Part shown: positions 45,578 to 54,296 of the stretch, piece by piece
Numbering within the stretch: position 1 is the stretch's first letter
Layout: every line of letters starts with the position of its first letter
Assembly (NCBI GenBank): GCA_021201335.1
Contig: JAJQFD010000034.1
Location: 23,436 to 87,435 of the forward strand
Direction of reading: 5' to 3'
Origin: Bacteroides sp.
GTDB taxonomy: Bacteria; Bacteroidota; Bacteroidia; Bacteroidales; Bacteroidaceae
Length of the DNA stretch: 64,000 nt
Program-made: the position numbers and the translations under genes
The notes under the pieces: model-generated
Told to the model about the DNA's origin: nothing
Database searches by the model: none
What the model saw: only the letters and a program-made list of their open reading frames with translations

Positions 45578-46528
45578 ATGAAGAAAGAAGATTTGCGAAT
45601 AGTATATATGGGTACACCCGAATTTGCGGTGGAACCTCTTCGCCGCCTGGTGGAAGGAGGCTATAACGTAGTAGGAGTTATTACGATGCCGGATAAACCG
45701 GTGGGACGTCATCATAACCAATTGCAGCCCTCACCGATAAAGCAATATGCCGAGACTCACGGACTGCCTGTTTTACAGCCGGAAAAATTGAAGAACGAAT
45801 CTTTTCTGGATGAACTTCGTAGCTGGAAAGCCGATTTGCAGATTGTGGTCGCTTTTCGGATGCTACCTGAAGTCGTCTGGAATATGCCACCTTATGGTAC
45901 ATTCAATTTGCATGCTTCTTTGCTTCCTCAATATAGAGGAGCGGCTCCGATTAACTGGGCTGTAATTAATGGCGAAAAAGAAACAGGGATTACTACTTTT
46001 TTCCTGACGCATGAAATCGATACAGGCGAAGTAATCCAGCAGGTGCGTGTCCCCATTGAAGAAACAGATAATGCAGGTAGAGTGCATGATAAGTTAATGA
46101 TGTTGGGTGGCGATTTAGTAATTGAAACAGTGGATGCGATTATACATGGAACGATCCGGTCGATTCCTCAGGAGAATATGAAAGTGGAGGGAGAACTTTT
46201 TCCTGCTCCTAAGATTTTTAAAGAAACATGTGAAATCCATTGGGACCAACCTGTGAAGAAGATATATGATTTTATACGGGGTTTGTCTCCTTATCCTGGG
46301 GCATGGGGAGAAATACAATTACCATCGGGTGAAAAGATGATCGCTAAGATATTCGAAGCAGGTAAAATAATTAATCAACCGCAGGAAACACCGGGAACCG
46401 TTATTTCTGACGGAAAAACAAATTTCCGCATTGCGGCAAAGGATGGATATATAGATGTTCAGTCTATTCAGCTTCCCGGAAAAAAACGGTTGAAGACGGA
46501 AGAACTATTACGGGGATTCCGAATTTAG
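45578..46528 (+). CDS. fmt: methionyl-tRNA formyltransferase
   Basis: Fmt formylates initiator Met-tRNA using 10-formyl-THF. The 316-residue protein begins [19 protein letters not shown]. It contains the active-site block [20 protein letters not shown] with the SLLP signature (Asn, His) and the catalytic Asp in [10 protein letters not shown]. The C-terminal tRNA-binding OB domain covers about residues 205-316. Length is normal. truA follows after 10 bp. Confidence 0.96.
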   Translation: MKKEDLRIVYMGTPEFAVEPLRRLVEGGYNVVGVITMPDKPVGRHHNQLQPSPIKQYAETHGLPVLQPEKLKNESFLDELRSWKADLQIVVAFRMLPEVVWNMPPYGTFNLHASLLPQYRGAAPINWAVINGEKETGITTFFLTHEIDTGEVIQQVRVPIEETDNAGRVHDKLMMLGGDLVIETVDAIIHGTIRSIPQENMKVEGELFPAPKIFKETCEIHWDQPVKKIYDFIRGLSPYPGAWGEIQLPSGEKMIAKIFEAGKIINQPQETPGTVISDGKTNFRIAAKDGYIDVQSIQLPGKKRLKTEELLRGFRI

Positions 46529-46538
46529 ATACGGAGTT

Positions 46539-47291
46539 ATGCATCGTTATTTTATCTATCTGGCTTATGATGGGACCAATTACCACGGTTGGCAAATCCA
46601 ACCCAATGGGATTAGTGTACAGGAATGTCTCATGAAAGCACTTTCAACATTTCTCCGGCAGGAGATTGAGGTGATTGGCGCAGGGCGAACCGATGCAGGC
46701 GTACATGCTTCGTTAATGGTAGCTCATTTTGATTTTGAGGGTGCTCCGTTAGATACAACTCTGGTAGCTGATAAGTTAAACCGGATACTTCCACAAGACA
46801 TATCTGTTTACGAAGTCAGAAAAGTAAAACAAGAGACTCATGCCCGGTTTGACGCCACAGCCCGTACCTATAAATATTATATAACTACCCGTAAATATCC
46901 TTTTGATCGTTGCTATCGTTGGCGTATTCATTCTCCGTTGGATTTTACAGCCATGAATGAAGCAGCCAAAACATTGTTTGAATATACCGACTTTACTAGT
47001 TTCAGCAAACTGCACACGGATGTGAAGACCAACAACTGTAAAGTAACCTATGCGGAATGGGTGCAGCAGGATGAATATACATGGGTGTTTACCATTCGAG
47101 CCGATCGTTTTCTTCGCAATATGGTTCGGGCTATCGTCGGCACACTCATAGAAGTAGGTCGTGGTAAAATGAACTTGCAGGAGTTTCGCAATGTTATCGA
47201 ACAAAAGAATCGTTGCAGTGCAGGGAGCTCTGTTCCCGGTAATGCGCTGTTTTTGGTAAATATTGAATATCCGGAAGAGATATTTGAATAA
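46539..47291 (+). CDS. truA: tRNA pseudouridine(38-40) synthase
   Basis: TruA converts U38-U40 of the tRNA anticodon arm to pseudouridine. The 250-residue protein has the catalytic Asp in [11 protein letters not shown] (near residue 52), the early [12 protein letters not shown] block and the C-terminal [19 protein letters not shown] block, all standard for TruA. Length is normal. It is cotranscribed with fmt and probably with the DUF2461 gene 15 bp downstream. Confidence 0.95.
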   Translation: MHRYFIYLAYDGTNYHGWQIQPNGISVQECLMKALSTFLRQEIEVIGAGRTDAGVHASLMVAHFDFEGAPLDTTLVADKLNRILPQDISVYEVRKVKQETHARFDATARTYKYYITTRKYPFDRCYRWRIHSPLDFTAMNEAAKTLFEYTDFTSFSKLHTDVKTNNCKVTYAEWVQQDEYTWVFTIRADRFLRNMVRAIVGTLIEVGRGKMNLQEFRNVIEQKNRCSAGSSVPGNALFLVNIEYPEEIFE

Positions 47292-47306
47292 AATAAAGAG
47301 GTGATT

Positions 47307-47996
47307 ATGAATAAACAAGCATTTAACGGTTTTATACCCCAAACCTTCCAGTTCTTGAAAGACCTGAAGGAAAACAATTATAAAGAATGGTTTGATACCC
47401 ACAAGAAAGTATACGAAACGGAATTGTTGAATCCGCTGAAAGCTCTTTTTCTGGCATTAACTCCCGCGATGTATGCCATTGACCCTGATTTTGAAATGCG
47501 TCCTCACCGTGCTATATCCCGTATTTACAGGGATGTTCGTTTTTCGAAAGATAAGAGTCCGTATAAGACCTTTATGTGGATGACTTTTCAACGCCCCGTT
47601 TCCCGCGAAGAGTGGAAAGATTACCCGGGGTATTTCCTCGAACTTAATGAAAACTCATATACACTCGGACTTGGGCTTTTCCAACCCAAAAAGAAAGTAA
47701 TGGATAATTTCAGGGATGGAGTCATATACGATGCTGAAGAATTTCAGCGCGTAACGCAGGAAACTGTTTTGGATAGAGGCTATACCATTAAAGGAGAAGA
47801 ATACAAACGCCCCATACCGAACGAATTATCGGAATACTTTCAACCCTGGATACAGCGAAAAGGAATCTGGATAGAGAAAGTGAAACCTGTAGGCGAAGAA
47901 CTTTATTCGGGAGATATTGCAGATAAGATAGCCGAAGACTTTACTGCTTTGGAGTGGCTGTACAATTTCATGAAAGAAGTCTCCGAAACAGATTAA
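47307..47996 (+). CDS. DUF2461 domain protein
   Basis: The 229-residue protein matches the DUF2461 (TIGR02453) family: FLKDLKENNYKEWFDTHKKVYE at the start, RIYRDVRFSKDKSPYKTFMW in the middle and YFLELNENSYTLGLGLF after it. The family is widespread and of unknown function. There is no signal peptide, so it is cytosolic. The ATG at 47307 is preferred over the GTG at 47301. It follows truA by 15 bp. Confidence 0.88.
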   Translation: MNKQAFNGFIPQTFQFLKDLKENNYKEWFDTHKKVYETELLNPLKALFLALTPAMYAIDPDFEMRPHRAISRIYRDVRFSKDKSPYKTFMWMTFQRPVSREEWKDYPGYFLELNENSYTLGLGLFQPKKKVMDNFRDGVIYDAEEFQRVTQETVLDRGYTIKGEEYKRPIPNELSEYFQPWIQRKGIWIEKVKPVGEELYSGDIADKIAEDFTALEWLYNFMKEVSETD

Positions 47997-48019
47997 TTAA
48001 GATTTAACTCATAACTGAC

Positions 48020-48919
48020 ATGTGGTTATTACTAGCCTTTCTCTCAGCAGCTTTGCTGGGATTCTATGATGTATTTAAAAAACAATCCCTCAGGGATAAT
48101 GCTGTATTACCTGTTTTGTTTTTAAATACCATCTTTTCCAGTCTGATATTTCTTCCTTTCATCCTATTATCCTTTTTTGCTCCCCATGTATTGGGTGGAA
48201 CTATATTTGATATGCCTGTAGCTGGATGGGAGGTGCATAAATACATTTTGCTGAAATCATTTATTGTACTTTCTTCCTGGATATTCGGTTACTTTGGCAT
48301 GAAGAATCTGCCGCTTACCATTGTAGGGCCAATCAATGCTACCCGTCCGGTGATGGTATTAATAGGTGCGATGATCGTATTTGGCGAAAGACTAAACCTT
48401 TATCAATGGATTGGAGTTTCGCTAGCCATTCTTTCCTTCTTTATGCTCAGTCGTTCCGGAAAGAAGGAAGGGATTGACTTTGCACACAATAAATGGATTC
48501 TCTTTGTGGTTCTTTCGGCAATCATGGGAGCGATTAGCGGACTGTATGATAAGTACTTGATGAAACAACTGAATCCGATGCTTGTACAGTCGTGGTACAA
48601 TGTTTATCAGGTTTTCATTATGTGTCCCATTATATTATTACTGTGGTATCCCAAACGAAAAACAACCACTCCCTTCCGCTGGGAATGGACAATCATCCTG
48701 ATTTCGGTTTTTTTGAGTGCAGCTGATTTTGCCTACTTCTATGCGCTCAGTTATCAGGATTCTATGATCTCTATTGTTTCGATGGTGAGGAGAAGCAGTG
48801 TGATTGTTTCGTTTATATGCGGAGCAATTTTCTTCCGCGAAAAGAACTTGAAAAGTAAAGCTATTGATTTGGTACTGGTACTAATTGGGATGATATTCCT
48901 CTATCTAGGGACGAGATAG
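48020..48919 (+). CDS. EamA/DMT family transporter
   Basis: The 299-residue protein has ten predicted transmembrane helices in two EamA repeats (about residues 1-145 and 155-299). It starts MWLLLAFLSAALLGFYDVFKK and shows the helix-end motif NATRPVMVLIGAMIVFGERL in repeat one and VRRSSVIVSFICGAIFFREK in repeat two. Such transporters export amino acids, nucleotides or other metabolites. The substrate is unknown. It follows the DUF2461 gene by 23 bp. Confidence 0.87.
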   Translation: MWLLLAFLSAALLGFYDVFKKQSLRDNAVLPVLFLNTIFSSLIFLPFILLSFFAPHVLGGTIFDMPVAGWEVHKYILLKSFIVLSSWIFGYFGMKNLPLTIVGPINATRPVMVLIGAMIVFGERLNLYQWIGVSLAILSFFMLSRSGKKEGIDFAHNKWILFVVLSAIMGAISGLYDKYLMKQLNPMLVQSWYNVYQVFIMCPIILLLWYPKRKTTTPFRWEWTIILISVFLSAADFAYFYALSYQDSMISIVSMVRRSSVIVSFICGAIFFREKNLKSKAIDLVLVLIGMIFLYLGTR

Positions 48920-48955
48920 GTACAGTATTACTGTTGAAAGTAGGTTAAATAATAA

Positions 48956-48983
48956 AATGAGGGCGCTATTTACCGTCCTCATT
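48956..48983. terminator. hairpin between convergent genes
   Basis: AATGAGG (48956-48962) pairs with CCTCATT (48977-48983) over 7 bp around a 14-base loop. The T-rich flank is on the minus-strand side (TTTATTATT), so it may serve both the transporter gene and the facing minus-strand gene. Confidence 0.5.
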
Positions 48984-49007
48984 CTATCTTAACTATATGC
49001 TTAATTA

Positions 49008-49671
49008 TTATTTGTATGTGTAATATGGATTCGCTGACTTATCCAAACGCATAATCATATTCACCAGTTCTTCTCCGTAGGTGGGAGAGACAGACCATTT
49101 ATTACTTAGTTCTTTTACTGTCTTGGCAACTCCTTTCAGATATCCATAATGCCGGGGATCGTACGTTTCTGTTTTGGATTTGGGAAAACCGACCTGTCCG
49201 GCATAAAGTGCTAAATGATCAATATGCGCCTTCACACCTTCTTCCCATGAGTTGAATGTCATGTAATCATCCGAACTGTCTTCATTTCGGGCATCTTTTT
49301 TTTAATCCACAAAGATTCCGGCATTTCTCTTGTACAATACCTCCGAAATGCCCATATCCCGTTTCTTTGGCTGCCTGACAATAAGCAACTACCGGATTTA
49401 TTCCGGTTGAAATAGAATATACCCAATAAATGTCAGCAAGTTTGATAAATGTTTCGGTAGCACCGCTTTTTCTGGCCCAAGCTTTTAATTGCTCAAGTGT
49501 CGTAGTAGTAGGCCCTATAATTGAAATATCATTATAGGCTGAAACAGTGGGTAAATAAAACACAAAGATAAGAATGCAAAGATAGGTTCTTTTTACTTGA
49601 AAAAAATGAATTCTGATTTTTCCCGGATAACCATTCCGCTCCGCTAAATTGAAGTTAGGTTTCGTTTTCAT
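49008..49671 (-). pseudogene. exported glucosaminidase (FlgJ/mannosyl-glycoprotein endo-beta-N-acetylglucosaminidase family), frameshifted
   Basis: The N-terminal part (from ATG 49671 or 49713) has a signal-like segment ending YLPTVSA. It then enters the glucosaminidase fold: IYWVYSISTGINPVVAYCQAAKETGYGHFGG includes the catalytic Glu (AKETGYG). After NLCGLKK the frame is lost at a run of eight A on the minus strand (plus-strand T at 49296-49303). With seven A it reads on as DARNEDSSDDYMTFNSWEEG, and the second half (HIDHLALYAGQVGFP) completes the domain and ends at 49008. A one-base error or slippage would restore a cell-wall hydrolase of about 220 residues. Confidence 0.8.
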
Positions 49672-49713
49672 AAAATAAGTTTTTGTTAAAAAATAAATGC
49701 TTAAGAGAAGCAT

Positions 49714-50124
49714 TCGTAATTCTCTCTTCTAGGTTTTGTCTTCTGTACTAAATAATCTTTTATTAGGCCCTCACGGCTGGAGGTTCAAAATAAATTTTTG
49801 CTTTTGCTAATTGAACTTGGTTTCTGCTATGTTACTATCAGGTTATAAATCAGATAGCTTCTCACTGTTAAGGAACTAACTTAACCAGGCTTATGTTTTG
49901 TAACTATACAGGTTCCAACGCCAAATATAAGAATTATTTTGAGTTAAATATACTTTTTAGGAGGAATTTCTGTTCTTTTCGCGAAATCTATTCGTCTGAA
50001 TTATAAGTGGTTATTGAATGTTATTCTTCCCATTTATGGTGAATGATTTTAATTTGTGAGTTTCAATTAGCAAACAATTACAGGAGCAGAATTAATAAAT
50101 AAGTCACAACTGAAAAATTATTTG
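49714..50124. other. divergent regulatory region with long leader on the minus side
   Basis: No gene is visible. On the minus strand TATATTTG (plus coordinates 49929-49922) could be a -7 element for the glucosaminidase gene, giving an untranslated leader of about 245 bases. The leader contains a small hairpin (CCTC/GAGG near 49769-49784) and other weak pairings. I recognise no riboswitch family in it. The plus-strand side leads to the DUF3256 promoter at 50125. Confidence 0.35.
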
Positions 50125-50132
50125 TAATTTTG
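50125..50132 (+). promoter_or_regulatory. -7 promoter element upstream of the DUF3256 gene
   Basis: TAATTTTG fits TAnnTTTG. A short frame of 30 codons follows at 50143-50235, then the DUF3256 ATG at 50247. Confidence 0.4.
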
Positions 50133-50142
50133 TTCTTTTTGG

Positions 50143-50235
50143 ATGAAGCAGCAAGAGACTGAAAGGTATGAAAGATTAATTCTGGCTTTCTGTAACAATA
50201 TGAAGAGTATGTTGCTTCAAAAAATTATCGTATAA
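50143..50235 (+). CDS. possible 30-residue upstream peptide
   Basis: A short frame starts MKQQETERYERLILAFCNNM, 11 bases after the -7 element, and ends 11 bases before the DUF3256 start. It has no hydrophobic signal and no run of a single amino acid that would suggest attenuation. It may be a chance frame or a translated leader. Confidence is low. Confidence 0.2.
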   Translation: MKQQETERYERLILAFCNNMKSMLLQKIIV

Positions 50236-50246
50236 ATAATAGTAAA

Positions 50247-50882
50247 ATGAAAAAGATTTTTCTCGTGTTATTTTCAATATGCCTGGGTACTCTATCTTAT
50301 TCTCAGGAAGCCAAAACATTATTCCTTAAAAGCCCCGAATCTGTTACTCCTTTTCTGACATCGGTTAACCGCGCCGATTTTATCGATTTCTTGGAAAGTA
50401 ACATGAAGGCACAGGTGAAAAACAAATTTGAATCAACTTCGGAAATGACCGATCTGACTTCCGACTACATCCGGATTCAAATGACTCCGCAAAGTTCCTG
50501 GGAGATGAAAGTATTGTCATTAAATGATAGCACAAAAATAATTAGTACAATAACAGTGGTTTGTGCTCCTGTTTGTGATAGTCAGGTACAGTTTTACGAT
50601 GCTAACTGGAAACCATTGGAACAGTCTTCCTTCCTTCAGCTTCCGGCGAAAGAAGATTTCTTTCTGCCTTCTCCTAAGGATTCACAAGAGGAATATCAGG
50701 ATTTGTATAAAAAAGCGGATATACTGATGGTAAAAGCAACCTTATCGAAAGAGAATGATAAAATCTTTTTCCAGTACACCACCCCTGAGTATATGGTAAA
50801 AGAAGATGCGGAGAAATTGGAAAAGTATTTGGTTCCTAGTCTGATTTATAAGTGGAGCGGAGGCCGTTTTATGAAGGAATAG
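50247..50882 (+). CDS. DUF3256 family exported protein
   Basis: The 211-residue protein has a signal peptide (about residues 1-19, ending SYSQ) and so is exported to the periplasm or surface. The remainder (SVTPFLTSVNRADFIDFLESN, then paired beta strands with VVCAPVCDSQVQFYD) matches the DUF3256 family found almost only in Bacteroidales. The function is unknown. The two Cys in CAPVC are conserved-looking and could form a disulfide. A strong terminator follows at 50909. Confidence 0.8.
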   Translation: MKKIFLVLFSICLGTLSYSQEAKTLFLKSPESVTPFLTSVNRADFIDFLESNMKAQVKNKFESTSEMTDLTSDYIRIQMTPQSSWEMKVLSLNDSTKIISTITVVCAPVCDSQVQFYDANWKPLEQSSFLQLPAKEDFFLPSPKDSQEEYQDLYKKADILMVKATLSKENDKIFFQYTTPEYMVKEDAEKLEKYLVPSLIYKWSGGRFMKE

Positions 50883-50908
50883 AAACAAGAGAAAATTTAT
50901 GAATTCGC

Positions 50909-50950
50909 CTCAGAATAAGATTACGATGTTATTCTGAGACGGATTTTTGT
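50909..50950. terminator. bidirectional terminator between convergent genes
   Basis: A perfect 10-bp stem (CTCAGAATAA at 50909-50918 with TTATTCTGAG at 50929-50938) is followed by ATTTTTGTTTT on the plus strand. It ends the DUF3256 gene, and its symmetric stem may also serve the convergent lipase gene. Confidence 0.75.
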
Positions 50951-50951
50951 T

Positions 50952-52295
50952 TTATTTATATAGCAAAAGATTTGCTGATGCATACAAATAGTAGGGTGCT
51001 GCGGAGATTGTATGATCACCCAAAACGGAATGGAATGTCACGTTCCCACCGATCTCATTTTGTTGATCCGCAAAATTCTTTGCGTTTTGATGGAACACAG
51101 TAACATCTTGTTTGCCATGAACCAATACCATTTTACACTGGTTTACCCAGGGTTGAATACTATTCTCGGATAACGCCATTTTGATGGTCGTAAGATTCGT
51201 TGATGTTTCCCAATTATTAATAGCATCCTCTGTGAGGAATTCGGACATTGTTTCCGGGAAAACATTGCCAAGGTCGGTATGAGTTCCATCGAAGTAACTG
51301 TATACTTCTGATTCTGAAGAATAAGGTTCTTTAAATATATTAGAGAAATCAATGTCCGGGTATCCGTTGCTTTGGAATCCGCACATTAGATAAGGAACAA
51401 TCAGTGGATAAGTATATTCTTCTGATTGCCGTATAGTGTTAACTATATATTCCAGATTGGCAGGTGTACCACCAGCTACTAGCAAACTTACATCAAGACC
51501 ATGGGTCGGGTTCAATTCTAACTCTCTGGTAAGTGAAGTGGCCACATACGCTCCTTGTGAAAATCCTGTAATAATCAATTCCGGTTTATATCGGTAGCCT
51601 TTACTTGTCATAACATCCTGTGTCGCTTTGGTGAGATCAATAGCAGCTGTAATCATCGGTTTCTGAACCATATACGGAACAAAGCATTGTTGATAAGAAT
51701 CGCCAAATCCCGGATAATCAGGTAACAGTACGGCAAACCCTTGATACGCCTGTAGCGACCAGAAGTAAAGGAAGTTGAGTGCTCCGTCTTGAATTAAGGA
51801 TATATCATTGGCAAATACATTCGATGGAGCCTGAGAGTCTGCCAAGAAGGTTGGTACTGGAGCCACTACCAAACGAAGTGAAGTTAAAGTGATTTTCGGT
51901 ACAAGCAGAACCCCTGACAGATCAATTTGTCTGGTAGGATCGCCTGGGTGGGTACTCTTTGTTGTTACTTTTATGGCGCTTAACAGTACATCATTTATTA
52001 TTCCCCTGGCTGAAGTTTCTGTTTGAGGGAAAATAAGATCTGGAATACTTATGCCTGCATCATCCAGGTATGATTTTATCGCAAGTATATCAGTAATCGT
52101 AAATTCTTTTATGACTTCTGAAGTAATATTCTCGGAAATTAATAAATTATTTATATCAAGAGCTTCCCTACTTTCGCTATTTGGAAAAATTATATCGGTG
52201 TCATTTTTCTGACATCCTACCCACAAAAACATTGTAGATACTAAGTACAAGTGCATTAGTTTGTTTAAACTGATTGCTTTTCTTTTTCTGTTCAT
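50952..52295 (-). CDS. alpha/beta hydrolase lipoprotein, secretory lipase-like
   Basis: The 447-residue protein starts with a lipoprotein signal (TMFLWVGC). The C-terminal two thirds is an alpha/beta hydrolase. The nucleophile elbow is GFSQG (Ser near residue 245), the acid lies in VHGKQDVTVF, and the His in VLGDHTISA completes the triad. The block AYQGFAVLLPDYPGFGDSYQ resembles fungal-type secretory lipases and Bacteroidetes relatives. The natural ester substrate is unknown. It is transcribed alone on the minus strand, and no clear -7 element was found upstream. Confidence 0.8.
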   Translation of the reverse strand: MNRKRKAISLNKLMHLYLVSTMFLWVGCQKNDTDIIFPNSESREALDINNLLISENITSEVIKEFTITDILAIKSYLDDAGISIPDLIFPQTETSARGIINDVLLSAIKVTTKSTHPGDPTRQIDLSGVLLVPKITLTSLRLVVAPVPTFLADSQAPSNVFANDISLIQDGALNFLYFWSLQAYQGFAVLLPDYPGFGDSYQQCFVPYMVQKPMITAAIDLTKATQDVMTSKGYRYKPELIITGFSQGAYVATSLTRELELNPTHGLDVSLLVAGGTPANLEYIVNTIRQSEEYTYPLIVPYLMCGFQSNGYPDIDFSNIFKEPYSSESEVYSYFDGTHTDLGNVFPETMSEFLTEDAINNWETSTNLTTIKMALSENSIQPWVNQCKMVLVHGKQDVTVFHQNAKNFADQQNEIGGNVTFHSVLGDHTISAAPYYLYASANLLLYK

Positions 52296-52365
52296 GATTT
52301 TTATTGTTAGAATGATATTAAACAGTTAGAATAGAACAATATTTTTTAGTATTTGTTTGTTTTCT

Positions 52366-52395
52366 TTGTCTTATATCTTATGAATGCTATATTTG
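52366..52395 (+). promoter_or_regulatory. promoter of the 52408 gene
   Basis: TTG (52366-52368), 19 bases, then TATATTTG (52388-52395) forms a full Bacteroidetes promoter. The -7 element overlaps the ATG at 52384, so that ATG lies upstream of the transcript and the start must be 52408. Confidence 0.65.
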
Positions 52396-52407
52396 GGGGA
52401 AAACAGT

Positions 52408-53064
52408 ATGAGAAATAGGTTATTAATATATATAGGGTTGCTGATATTCTTTACTTCATGGAAAACCGGAAGAGTAGAAAAGTTACCTCCCTCGGAGATT
52501 GCTATTCAATGGACATCTCATGTGAAAGGAGATTTTTCTTTCAAAAAAAGTTGGTCTTATCCTGAAGGTATTTTCCGAAATGAATTCGGGCAGTTAAGCT
52601 GTGACGGCCTTTGTCCACCGGAAATAAATCAGATGAAAGATGAGGATGGTAAAATATTAACTGATTCTCTCAACTCTTTTTATAATCTGGTTGATACGAC
52701 ACATCTTTATCATTCTATAAGATCTGAAGCCAATACATATGAATGGGGTGGAACAAATTTCATCACCGTGAGAAGGATTGATCAGGATAGTGTGATTGGT
52801 TACACTCATTGCAATGTATCCACGCATAGTAGCCTGTACCTGATTATAGTAGGTAATAAGGTCACACCCACAATTGTTTTGGAAAGTATTACTAATTCTA
52901 CAGGTACAAAAGTATTTCTTTGTGTAGGGGGAGAAATCAGTATGGATAAGAAACTATGGAAAGAGAATATACTCAAAGCTTCTTTTGATTTTAAATTTAA
53001 AGATCCGGAAAATCCCAATAAACCGATGTTTTGGAAAGGTTGGATTTATACGAAAATAGGGTGA
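52408..53064 (+). CDS. exported protein of unknown function
   Basis: The 218-residue protein begins MRNRLLIYIGLLIFFTSW, a signal or anchor segment, and the remainder is soluble and rich in beta-forming residues. Cys residues appear in the pattern CDGLCPPE and later HCNVS and FLCVGG. I recognise no family. It diverges from the lipase gene and has its own well-formed promoter. It converges with the XRE regulator gene across a short repeat. Confidence 0.65.
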   Translation: MRNRLLIYIGLLIFFTSWKTGRVEKLPPSEIAIQWTSHVKGDFSFKKSWSYPEGIFRNEFGQLSCDGLCPPEINQMKDEDGKILTDSLNSFYNLVDTTHLYHSIRSEANTYEWGGTNFITVRRIDQDSVIGYTHCNVSTHSSLYLIIVGNKVTPTIVLESITNSTGTKVFLCVGGEISMDKKLWKENILKASFDFKFKDPENPNKPMFWKGWIYTKIG

Positions 53065-53065
53065 G

Positions 53066-53120
53066 AATCTATTAAGTTATCTCCATAACTCAATGCTTTA
53101 TTCCCATAACTTATCCAGTT
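53066..53120. repeat. 21-nt repeat units in the gap before the XRE gene
   Basis: ATAACTCAATGC (53085-53096) is the reverse complement of GCATTGAGTTAT, and a partly conserved copy, ATAACTTATCC, starts 21 bases later at 53106. TTAAGTTAT at 53072 looks like a further remnant. The sequence fills the convergent gap between the 52408 gene and the XRE gene. Confidence 0.5.
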
Positions 53121-53124
53121 ATGC

Positions 53125-53799
53125 TTATCGTTGTTTATAGGAAGCCTTAGCTACCCAATACTTATTTTCGAGAGAATTGATATCAAACGGATACTCAATC
53201 CAGTTATTAAGCGCAAGTGTAATGTTACCTTCTTTTTCTTTGTAGATTCCCATTTTAATACCTTCATTATTCACTTGAATTCCCAGTTTTCCGATGATGC
53301 GGTGAATGTTTTCTTTCACCACTTCTTCGTAAAATAAAATATCTCCGGTTTGGAAATTCAGTTCGGCAGGCAAATTCTCTTCATTGTCAATTTCAATAGC
53401 AATCAGTTTGAATTTAGAGTTGCTGGGAATAATCAAGTGGGGGAGTTTATGGAAAAAATCTTCATTATTATGTTGGCGGATATAGTCTTCGATATAAAGA
53501 GCTGGAATATAAGGTACCTTCACCAATTGCTGGGTCATTTTCAGCTTTTCGGTTTCAACCACTAAATTTGTATTGTAATGAAGTAATTCGTTTACTGATA
53601 AATCCTTCTCTATAAAGTCAGTGAGAGGAATGCCAAAATAATTAGCAACTTTCACCAATACTTCTATACGGGGTTCCGCGCGAAACTCTTCGTAAGACGA
53701 AATATTACCTCTGGTAAGTTGGAATAGGTCTGCAAAGGCTTGCTGGCTTAACCCCTTCACATTCCTTATCTTTTTTATATTTTTGCCTACTTTGGTCAT
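53125..53799 (-). CDS. XRE-family regulator with S24/LexA-like C-terminal domain
   Basis: The 224-residue protein has an N-terminal helix-turn-helix (about residues 4-60, IRNVKGLSQQAFADLFQLTRGNIS). The C-terminal half resembles the S24 peptidase-like fold of CI-type repressors (KLIAIEIDNEENLP, then FQTGDILFYEEVV). The usual catalytic Ser and Lys are not obvious, so it may sense by binding rather than self-cleavage. It is divergent from the YbjN-PspA-flotillin run. Two operator-like repeats lie between, so it most likely represses itself and the operon. The ATG at 53799 is the start; the longer frame to 53862 runs through the operator. Confidence 0.82.
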   Translation of the reverse strand: MTKVGKNIKKIRNVKGLSQQAFADLFQLTRGNISSYEEFRAEPRIEVLVKVANYFGIPLTDFIEKDLSVNELLHYNTNLVVETEKLKMTQQLVKVPYIPALYIEDYIRQHNNEDFFHKLPHLIIPSNSKFKLIAIEIDNEENLPAELNFQTGDILFYEEVVKENIHRIIGKLGIQVNNEGIKMGIYKEKEGNITLALNNWIEYPFDINSLENKYWVAKASYKQR

Positions 53800-53802
53800 A
53801 AT

Positions 53803-53864
53803 TTTGCTAAAAAAGTTTGCAAATAAGTTTTCTTTCTTTATATTTGCTAAAAGTATTTGCAAAT
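53803..53864. promoter_or_regulatory. paired operator-like repeats between the regulator and the Psp/flotillin operon
   Basis: Two 22-bp copies, 53803-53824 and 53843-53864, share 19 bases and start exactly 40 bases apart. Each begins TTTGCTAA and ends TTTGCAAAT. The palindrome TTTGCAAA is at 53816-53823 and 53856-53863, extended to ATTTGCAAAT in the second copy. They overlap the promoter elements of both divergent genes, as expected for binding sites of the XRE protein encoded alongside. Confidence 0.7.
53816..53846 (+). promoter_or_regulatory. promoter of the YbjN-PspA-flotillin-ATPase operon
   Basis: TTTG (53816-53819), 19 bases, then TATATTTG (53839-53846) is a complete -33/-7 pair. The -33 lies in the first operator copy and the -7 enters the second, so a bound repressor would block both elements. 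Confidence 0.65.
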
Positions 53865-53890
53865 CTAAGATTTTATTTGTTTAAAACCAA
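53860..53890 (-). promoter_or_regulatory. promoter of the XRE regulator gene
   Basis: On the minus strand TTG (53890-53888), 20 bases, then TAGATTTG (53867-53860) forms a full promoter. Its -7 overlaps the second operator copy, which predicts autoregulation. Confidence 0.6.
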
Positions 53891-53902
53891 ATAATAATAG
53901 TT

Positions 53903-54292
53903 ATGTACTTCAAAAGAATTGAAACATTTATAACCAATCTGGGATACTCAATCTCTTATCAAAACGAAAGGGATGGTATCTTTTGTATTGAGAGTGAATC
54001 GGATGGAATTAAAAACCTGATTATGGGTGTTGCACCTCCCATACTGATTCTGGAACAATATCTCTTTACCCTGAAAAGCGATGACAAGGAAATACTGAAG
54101 GCATTGCTGAAAAAGAACAGAGATATCATACATGGAGCCTTCGTGCTGGATGAAGAAGGGAAAAAAGTAATTTTCCGGTATACGATGCAGATTGAGAATC
54201 TGGACATAAATGAACTGGAAGGAGCTTTGAACTCTTTGGGATTATTATTAGGTGAATATTACGAAGAAATTATTGAATTCTCTAAAAAATGA
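53903..54292 (+). CDS. YbjN-like domain protein
   Basis: The 129-residue cytosolic protein resembles the YbjN / secretion-chaperone-like family: an alpha-beta layout with GIFCIESESDGIKNLIMGVAPPILILEQ and a long acidic helix at the C-terminus (NELEGALNSLGLLLGEYYEEII). In other bacteria YbjN proteins are linked to stress and motility, but no reaction is known. It is the first gene of the PspA-flotillin run and ends 4 bases before pspA. The family assignment is moderate. Confidence 0.6.
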   Translation: MYFKRIETFITNLGYSISYQNERDGIFCIESESDGIKNLIMGVAPPILILEQYLFTLKSDDKEILKALLKKNRDIIHGAFVLDEEGKKVIFRYTMQIENLDINELEGALNSLGLLLGEYYEEIIEFSKK

Positions 54293-54296
54293 AATT

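Noticed and set aside
49740..49800. cobalamin-like or other riboswitch
   Set aside because: A CCTCCAGCC/GAGGGCC hairpin recalls such motifs, but the conserved boxes and the rest of the aptamer are absent.
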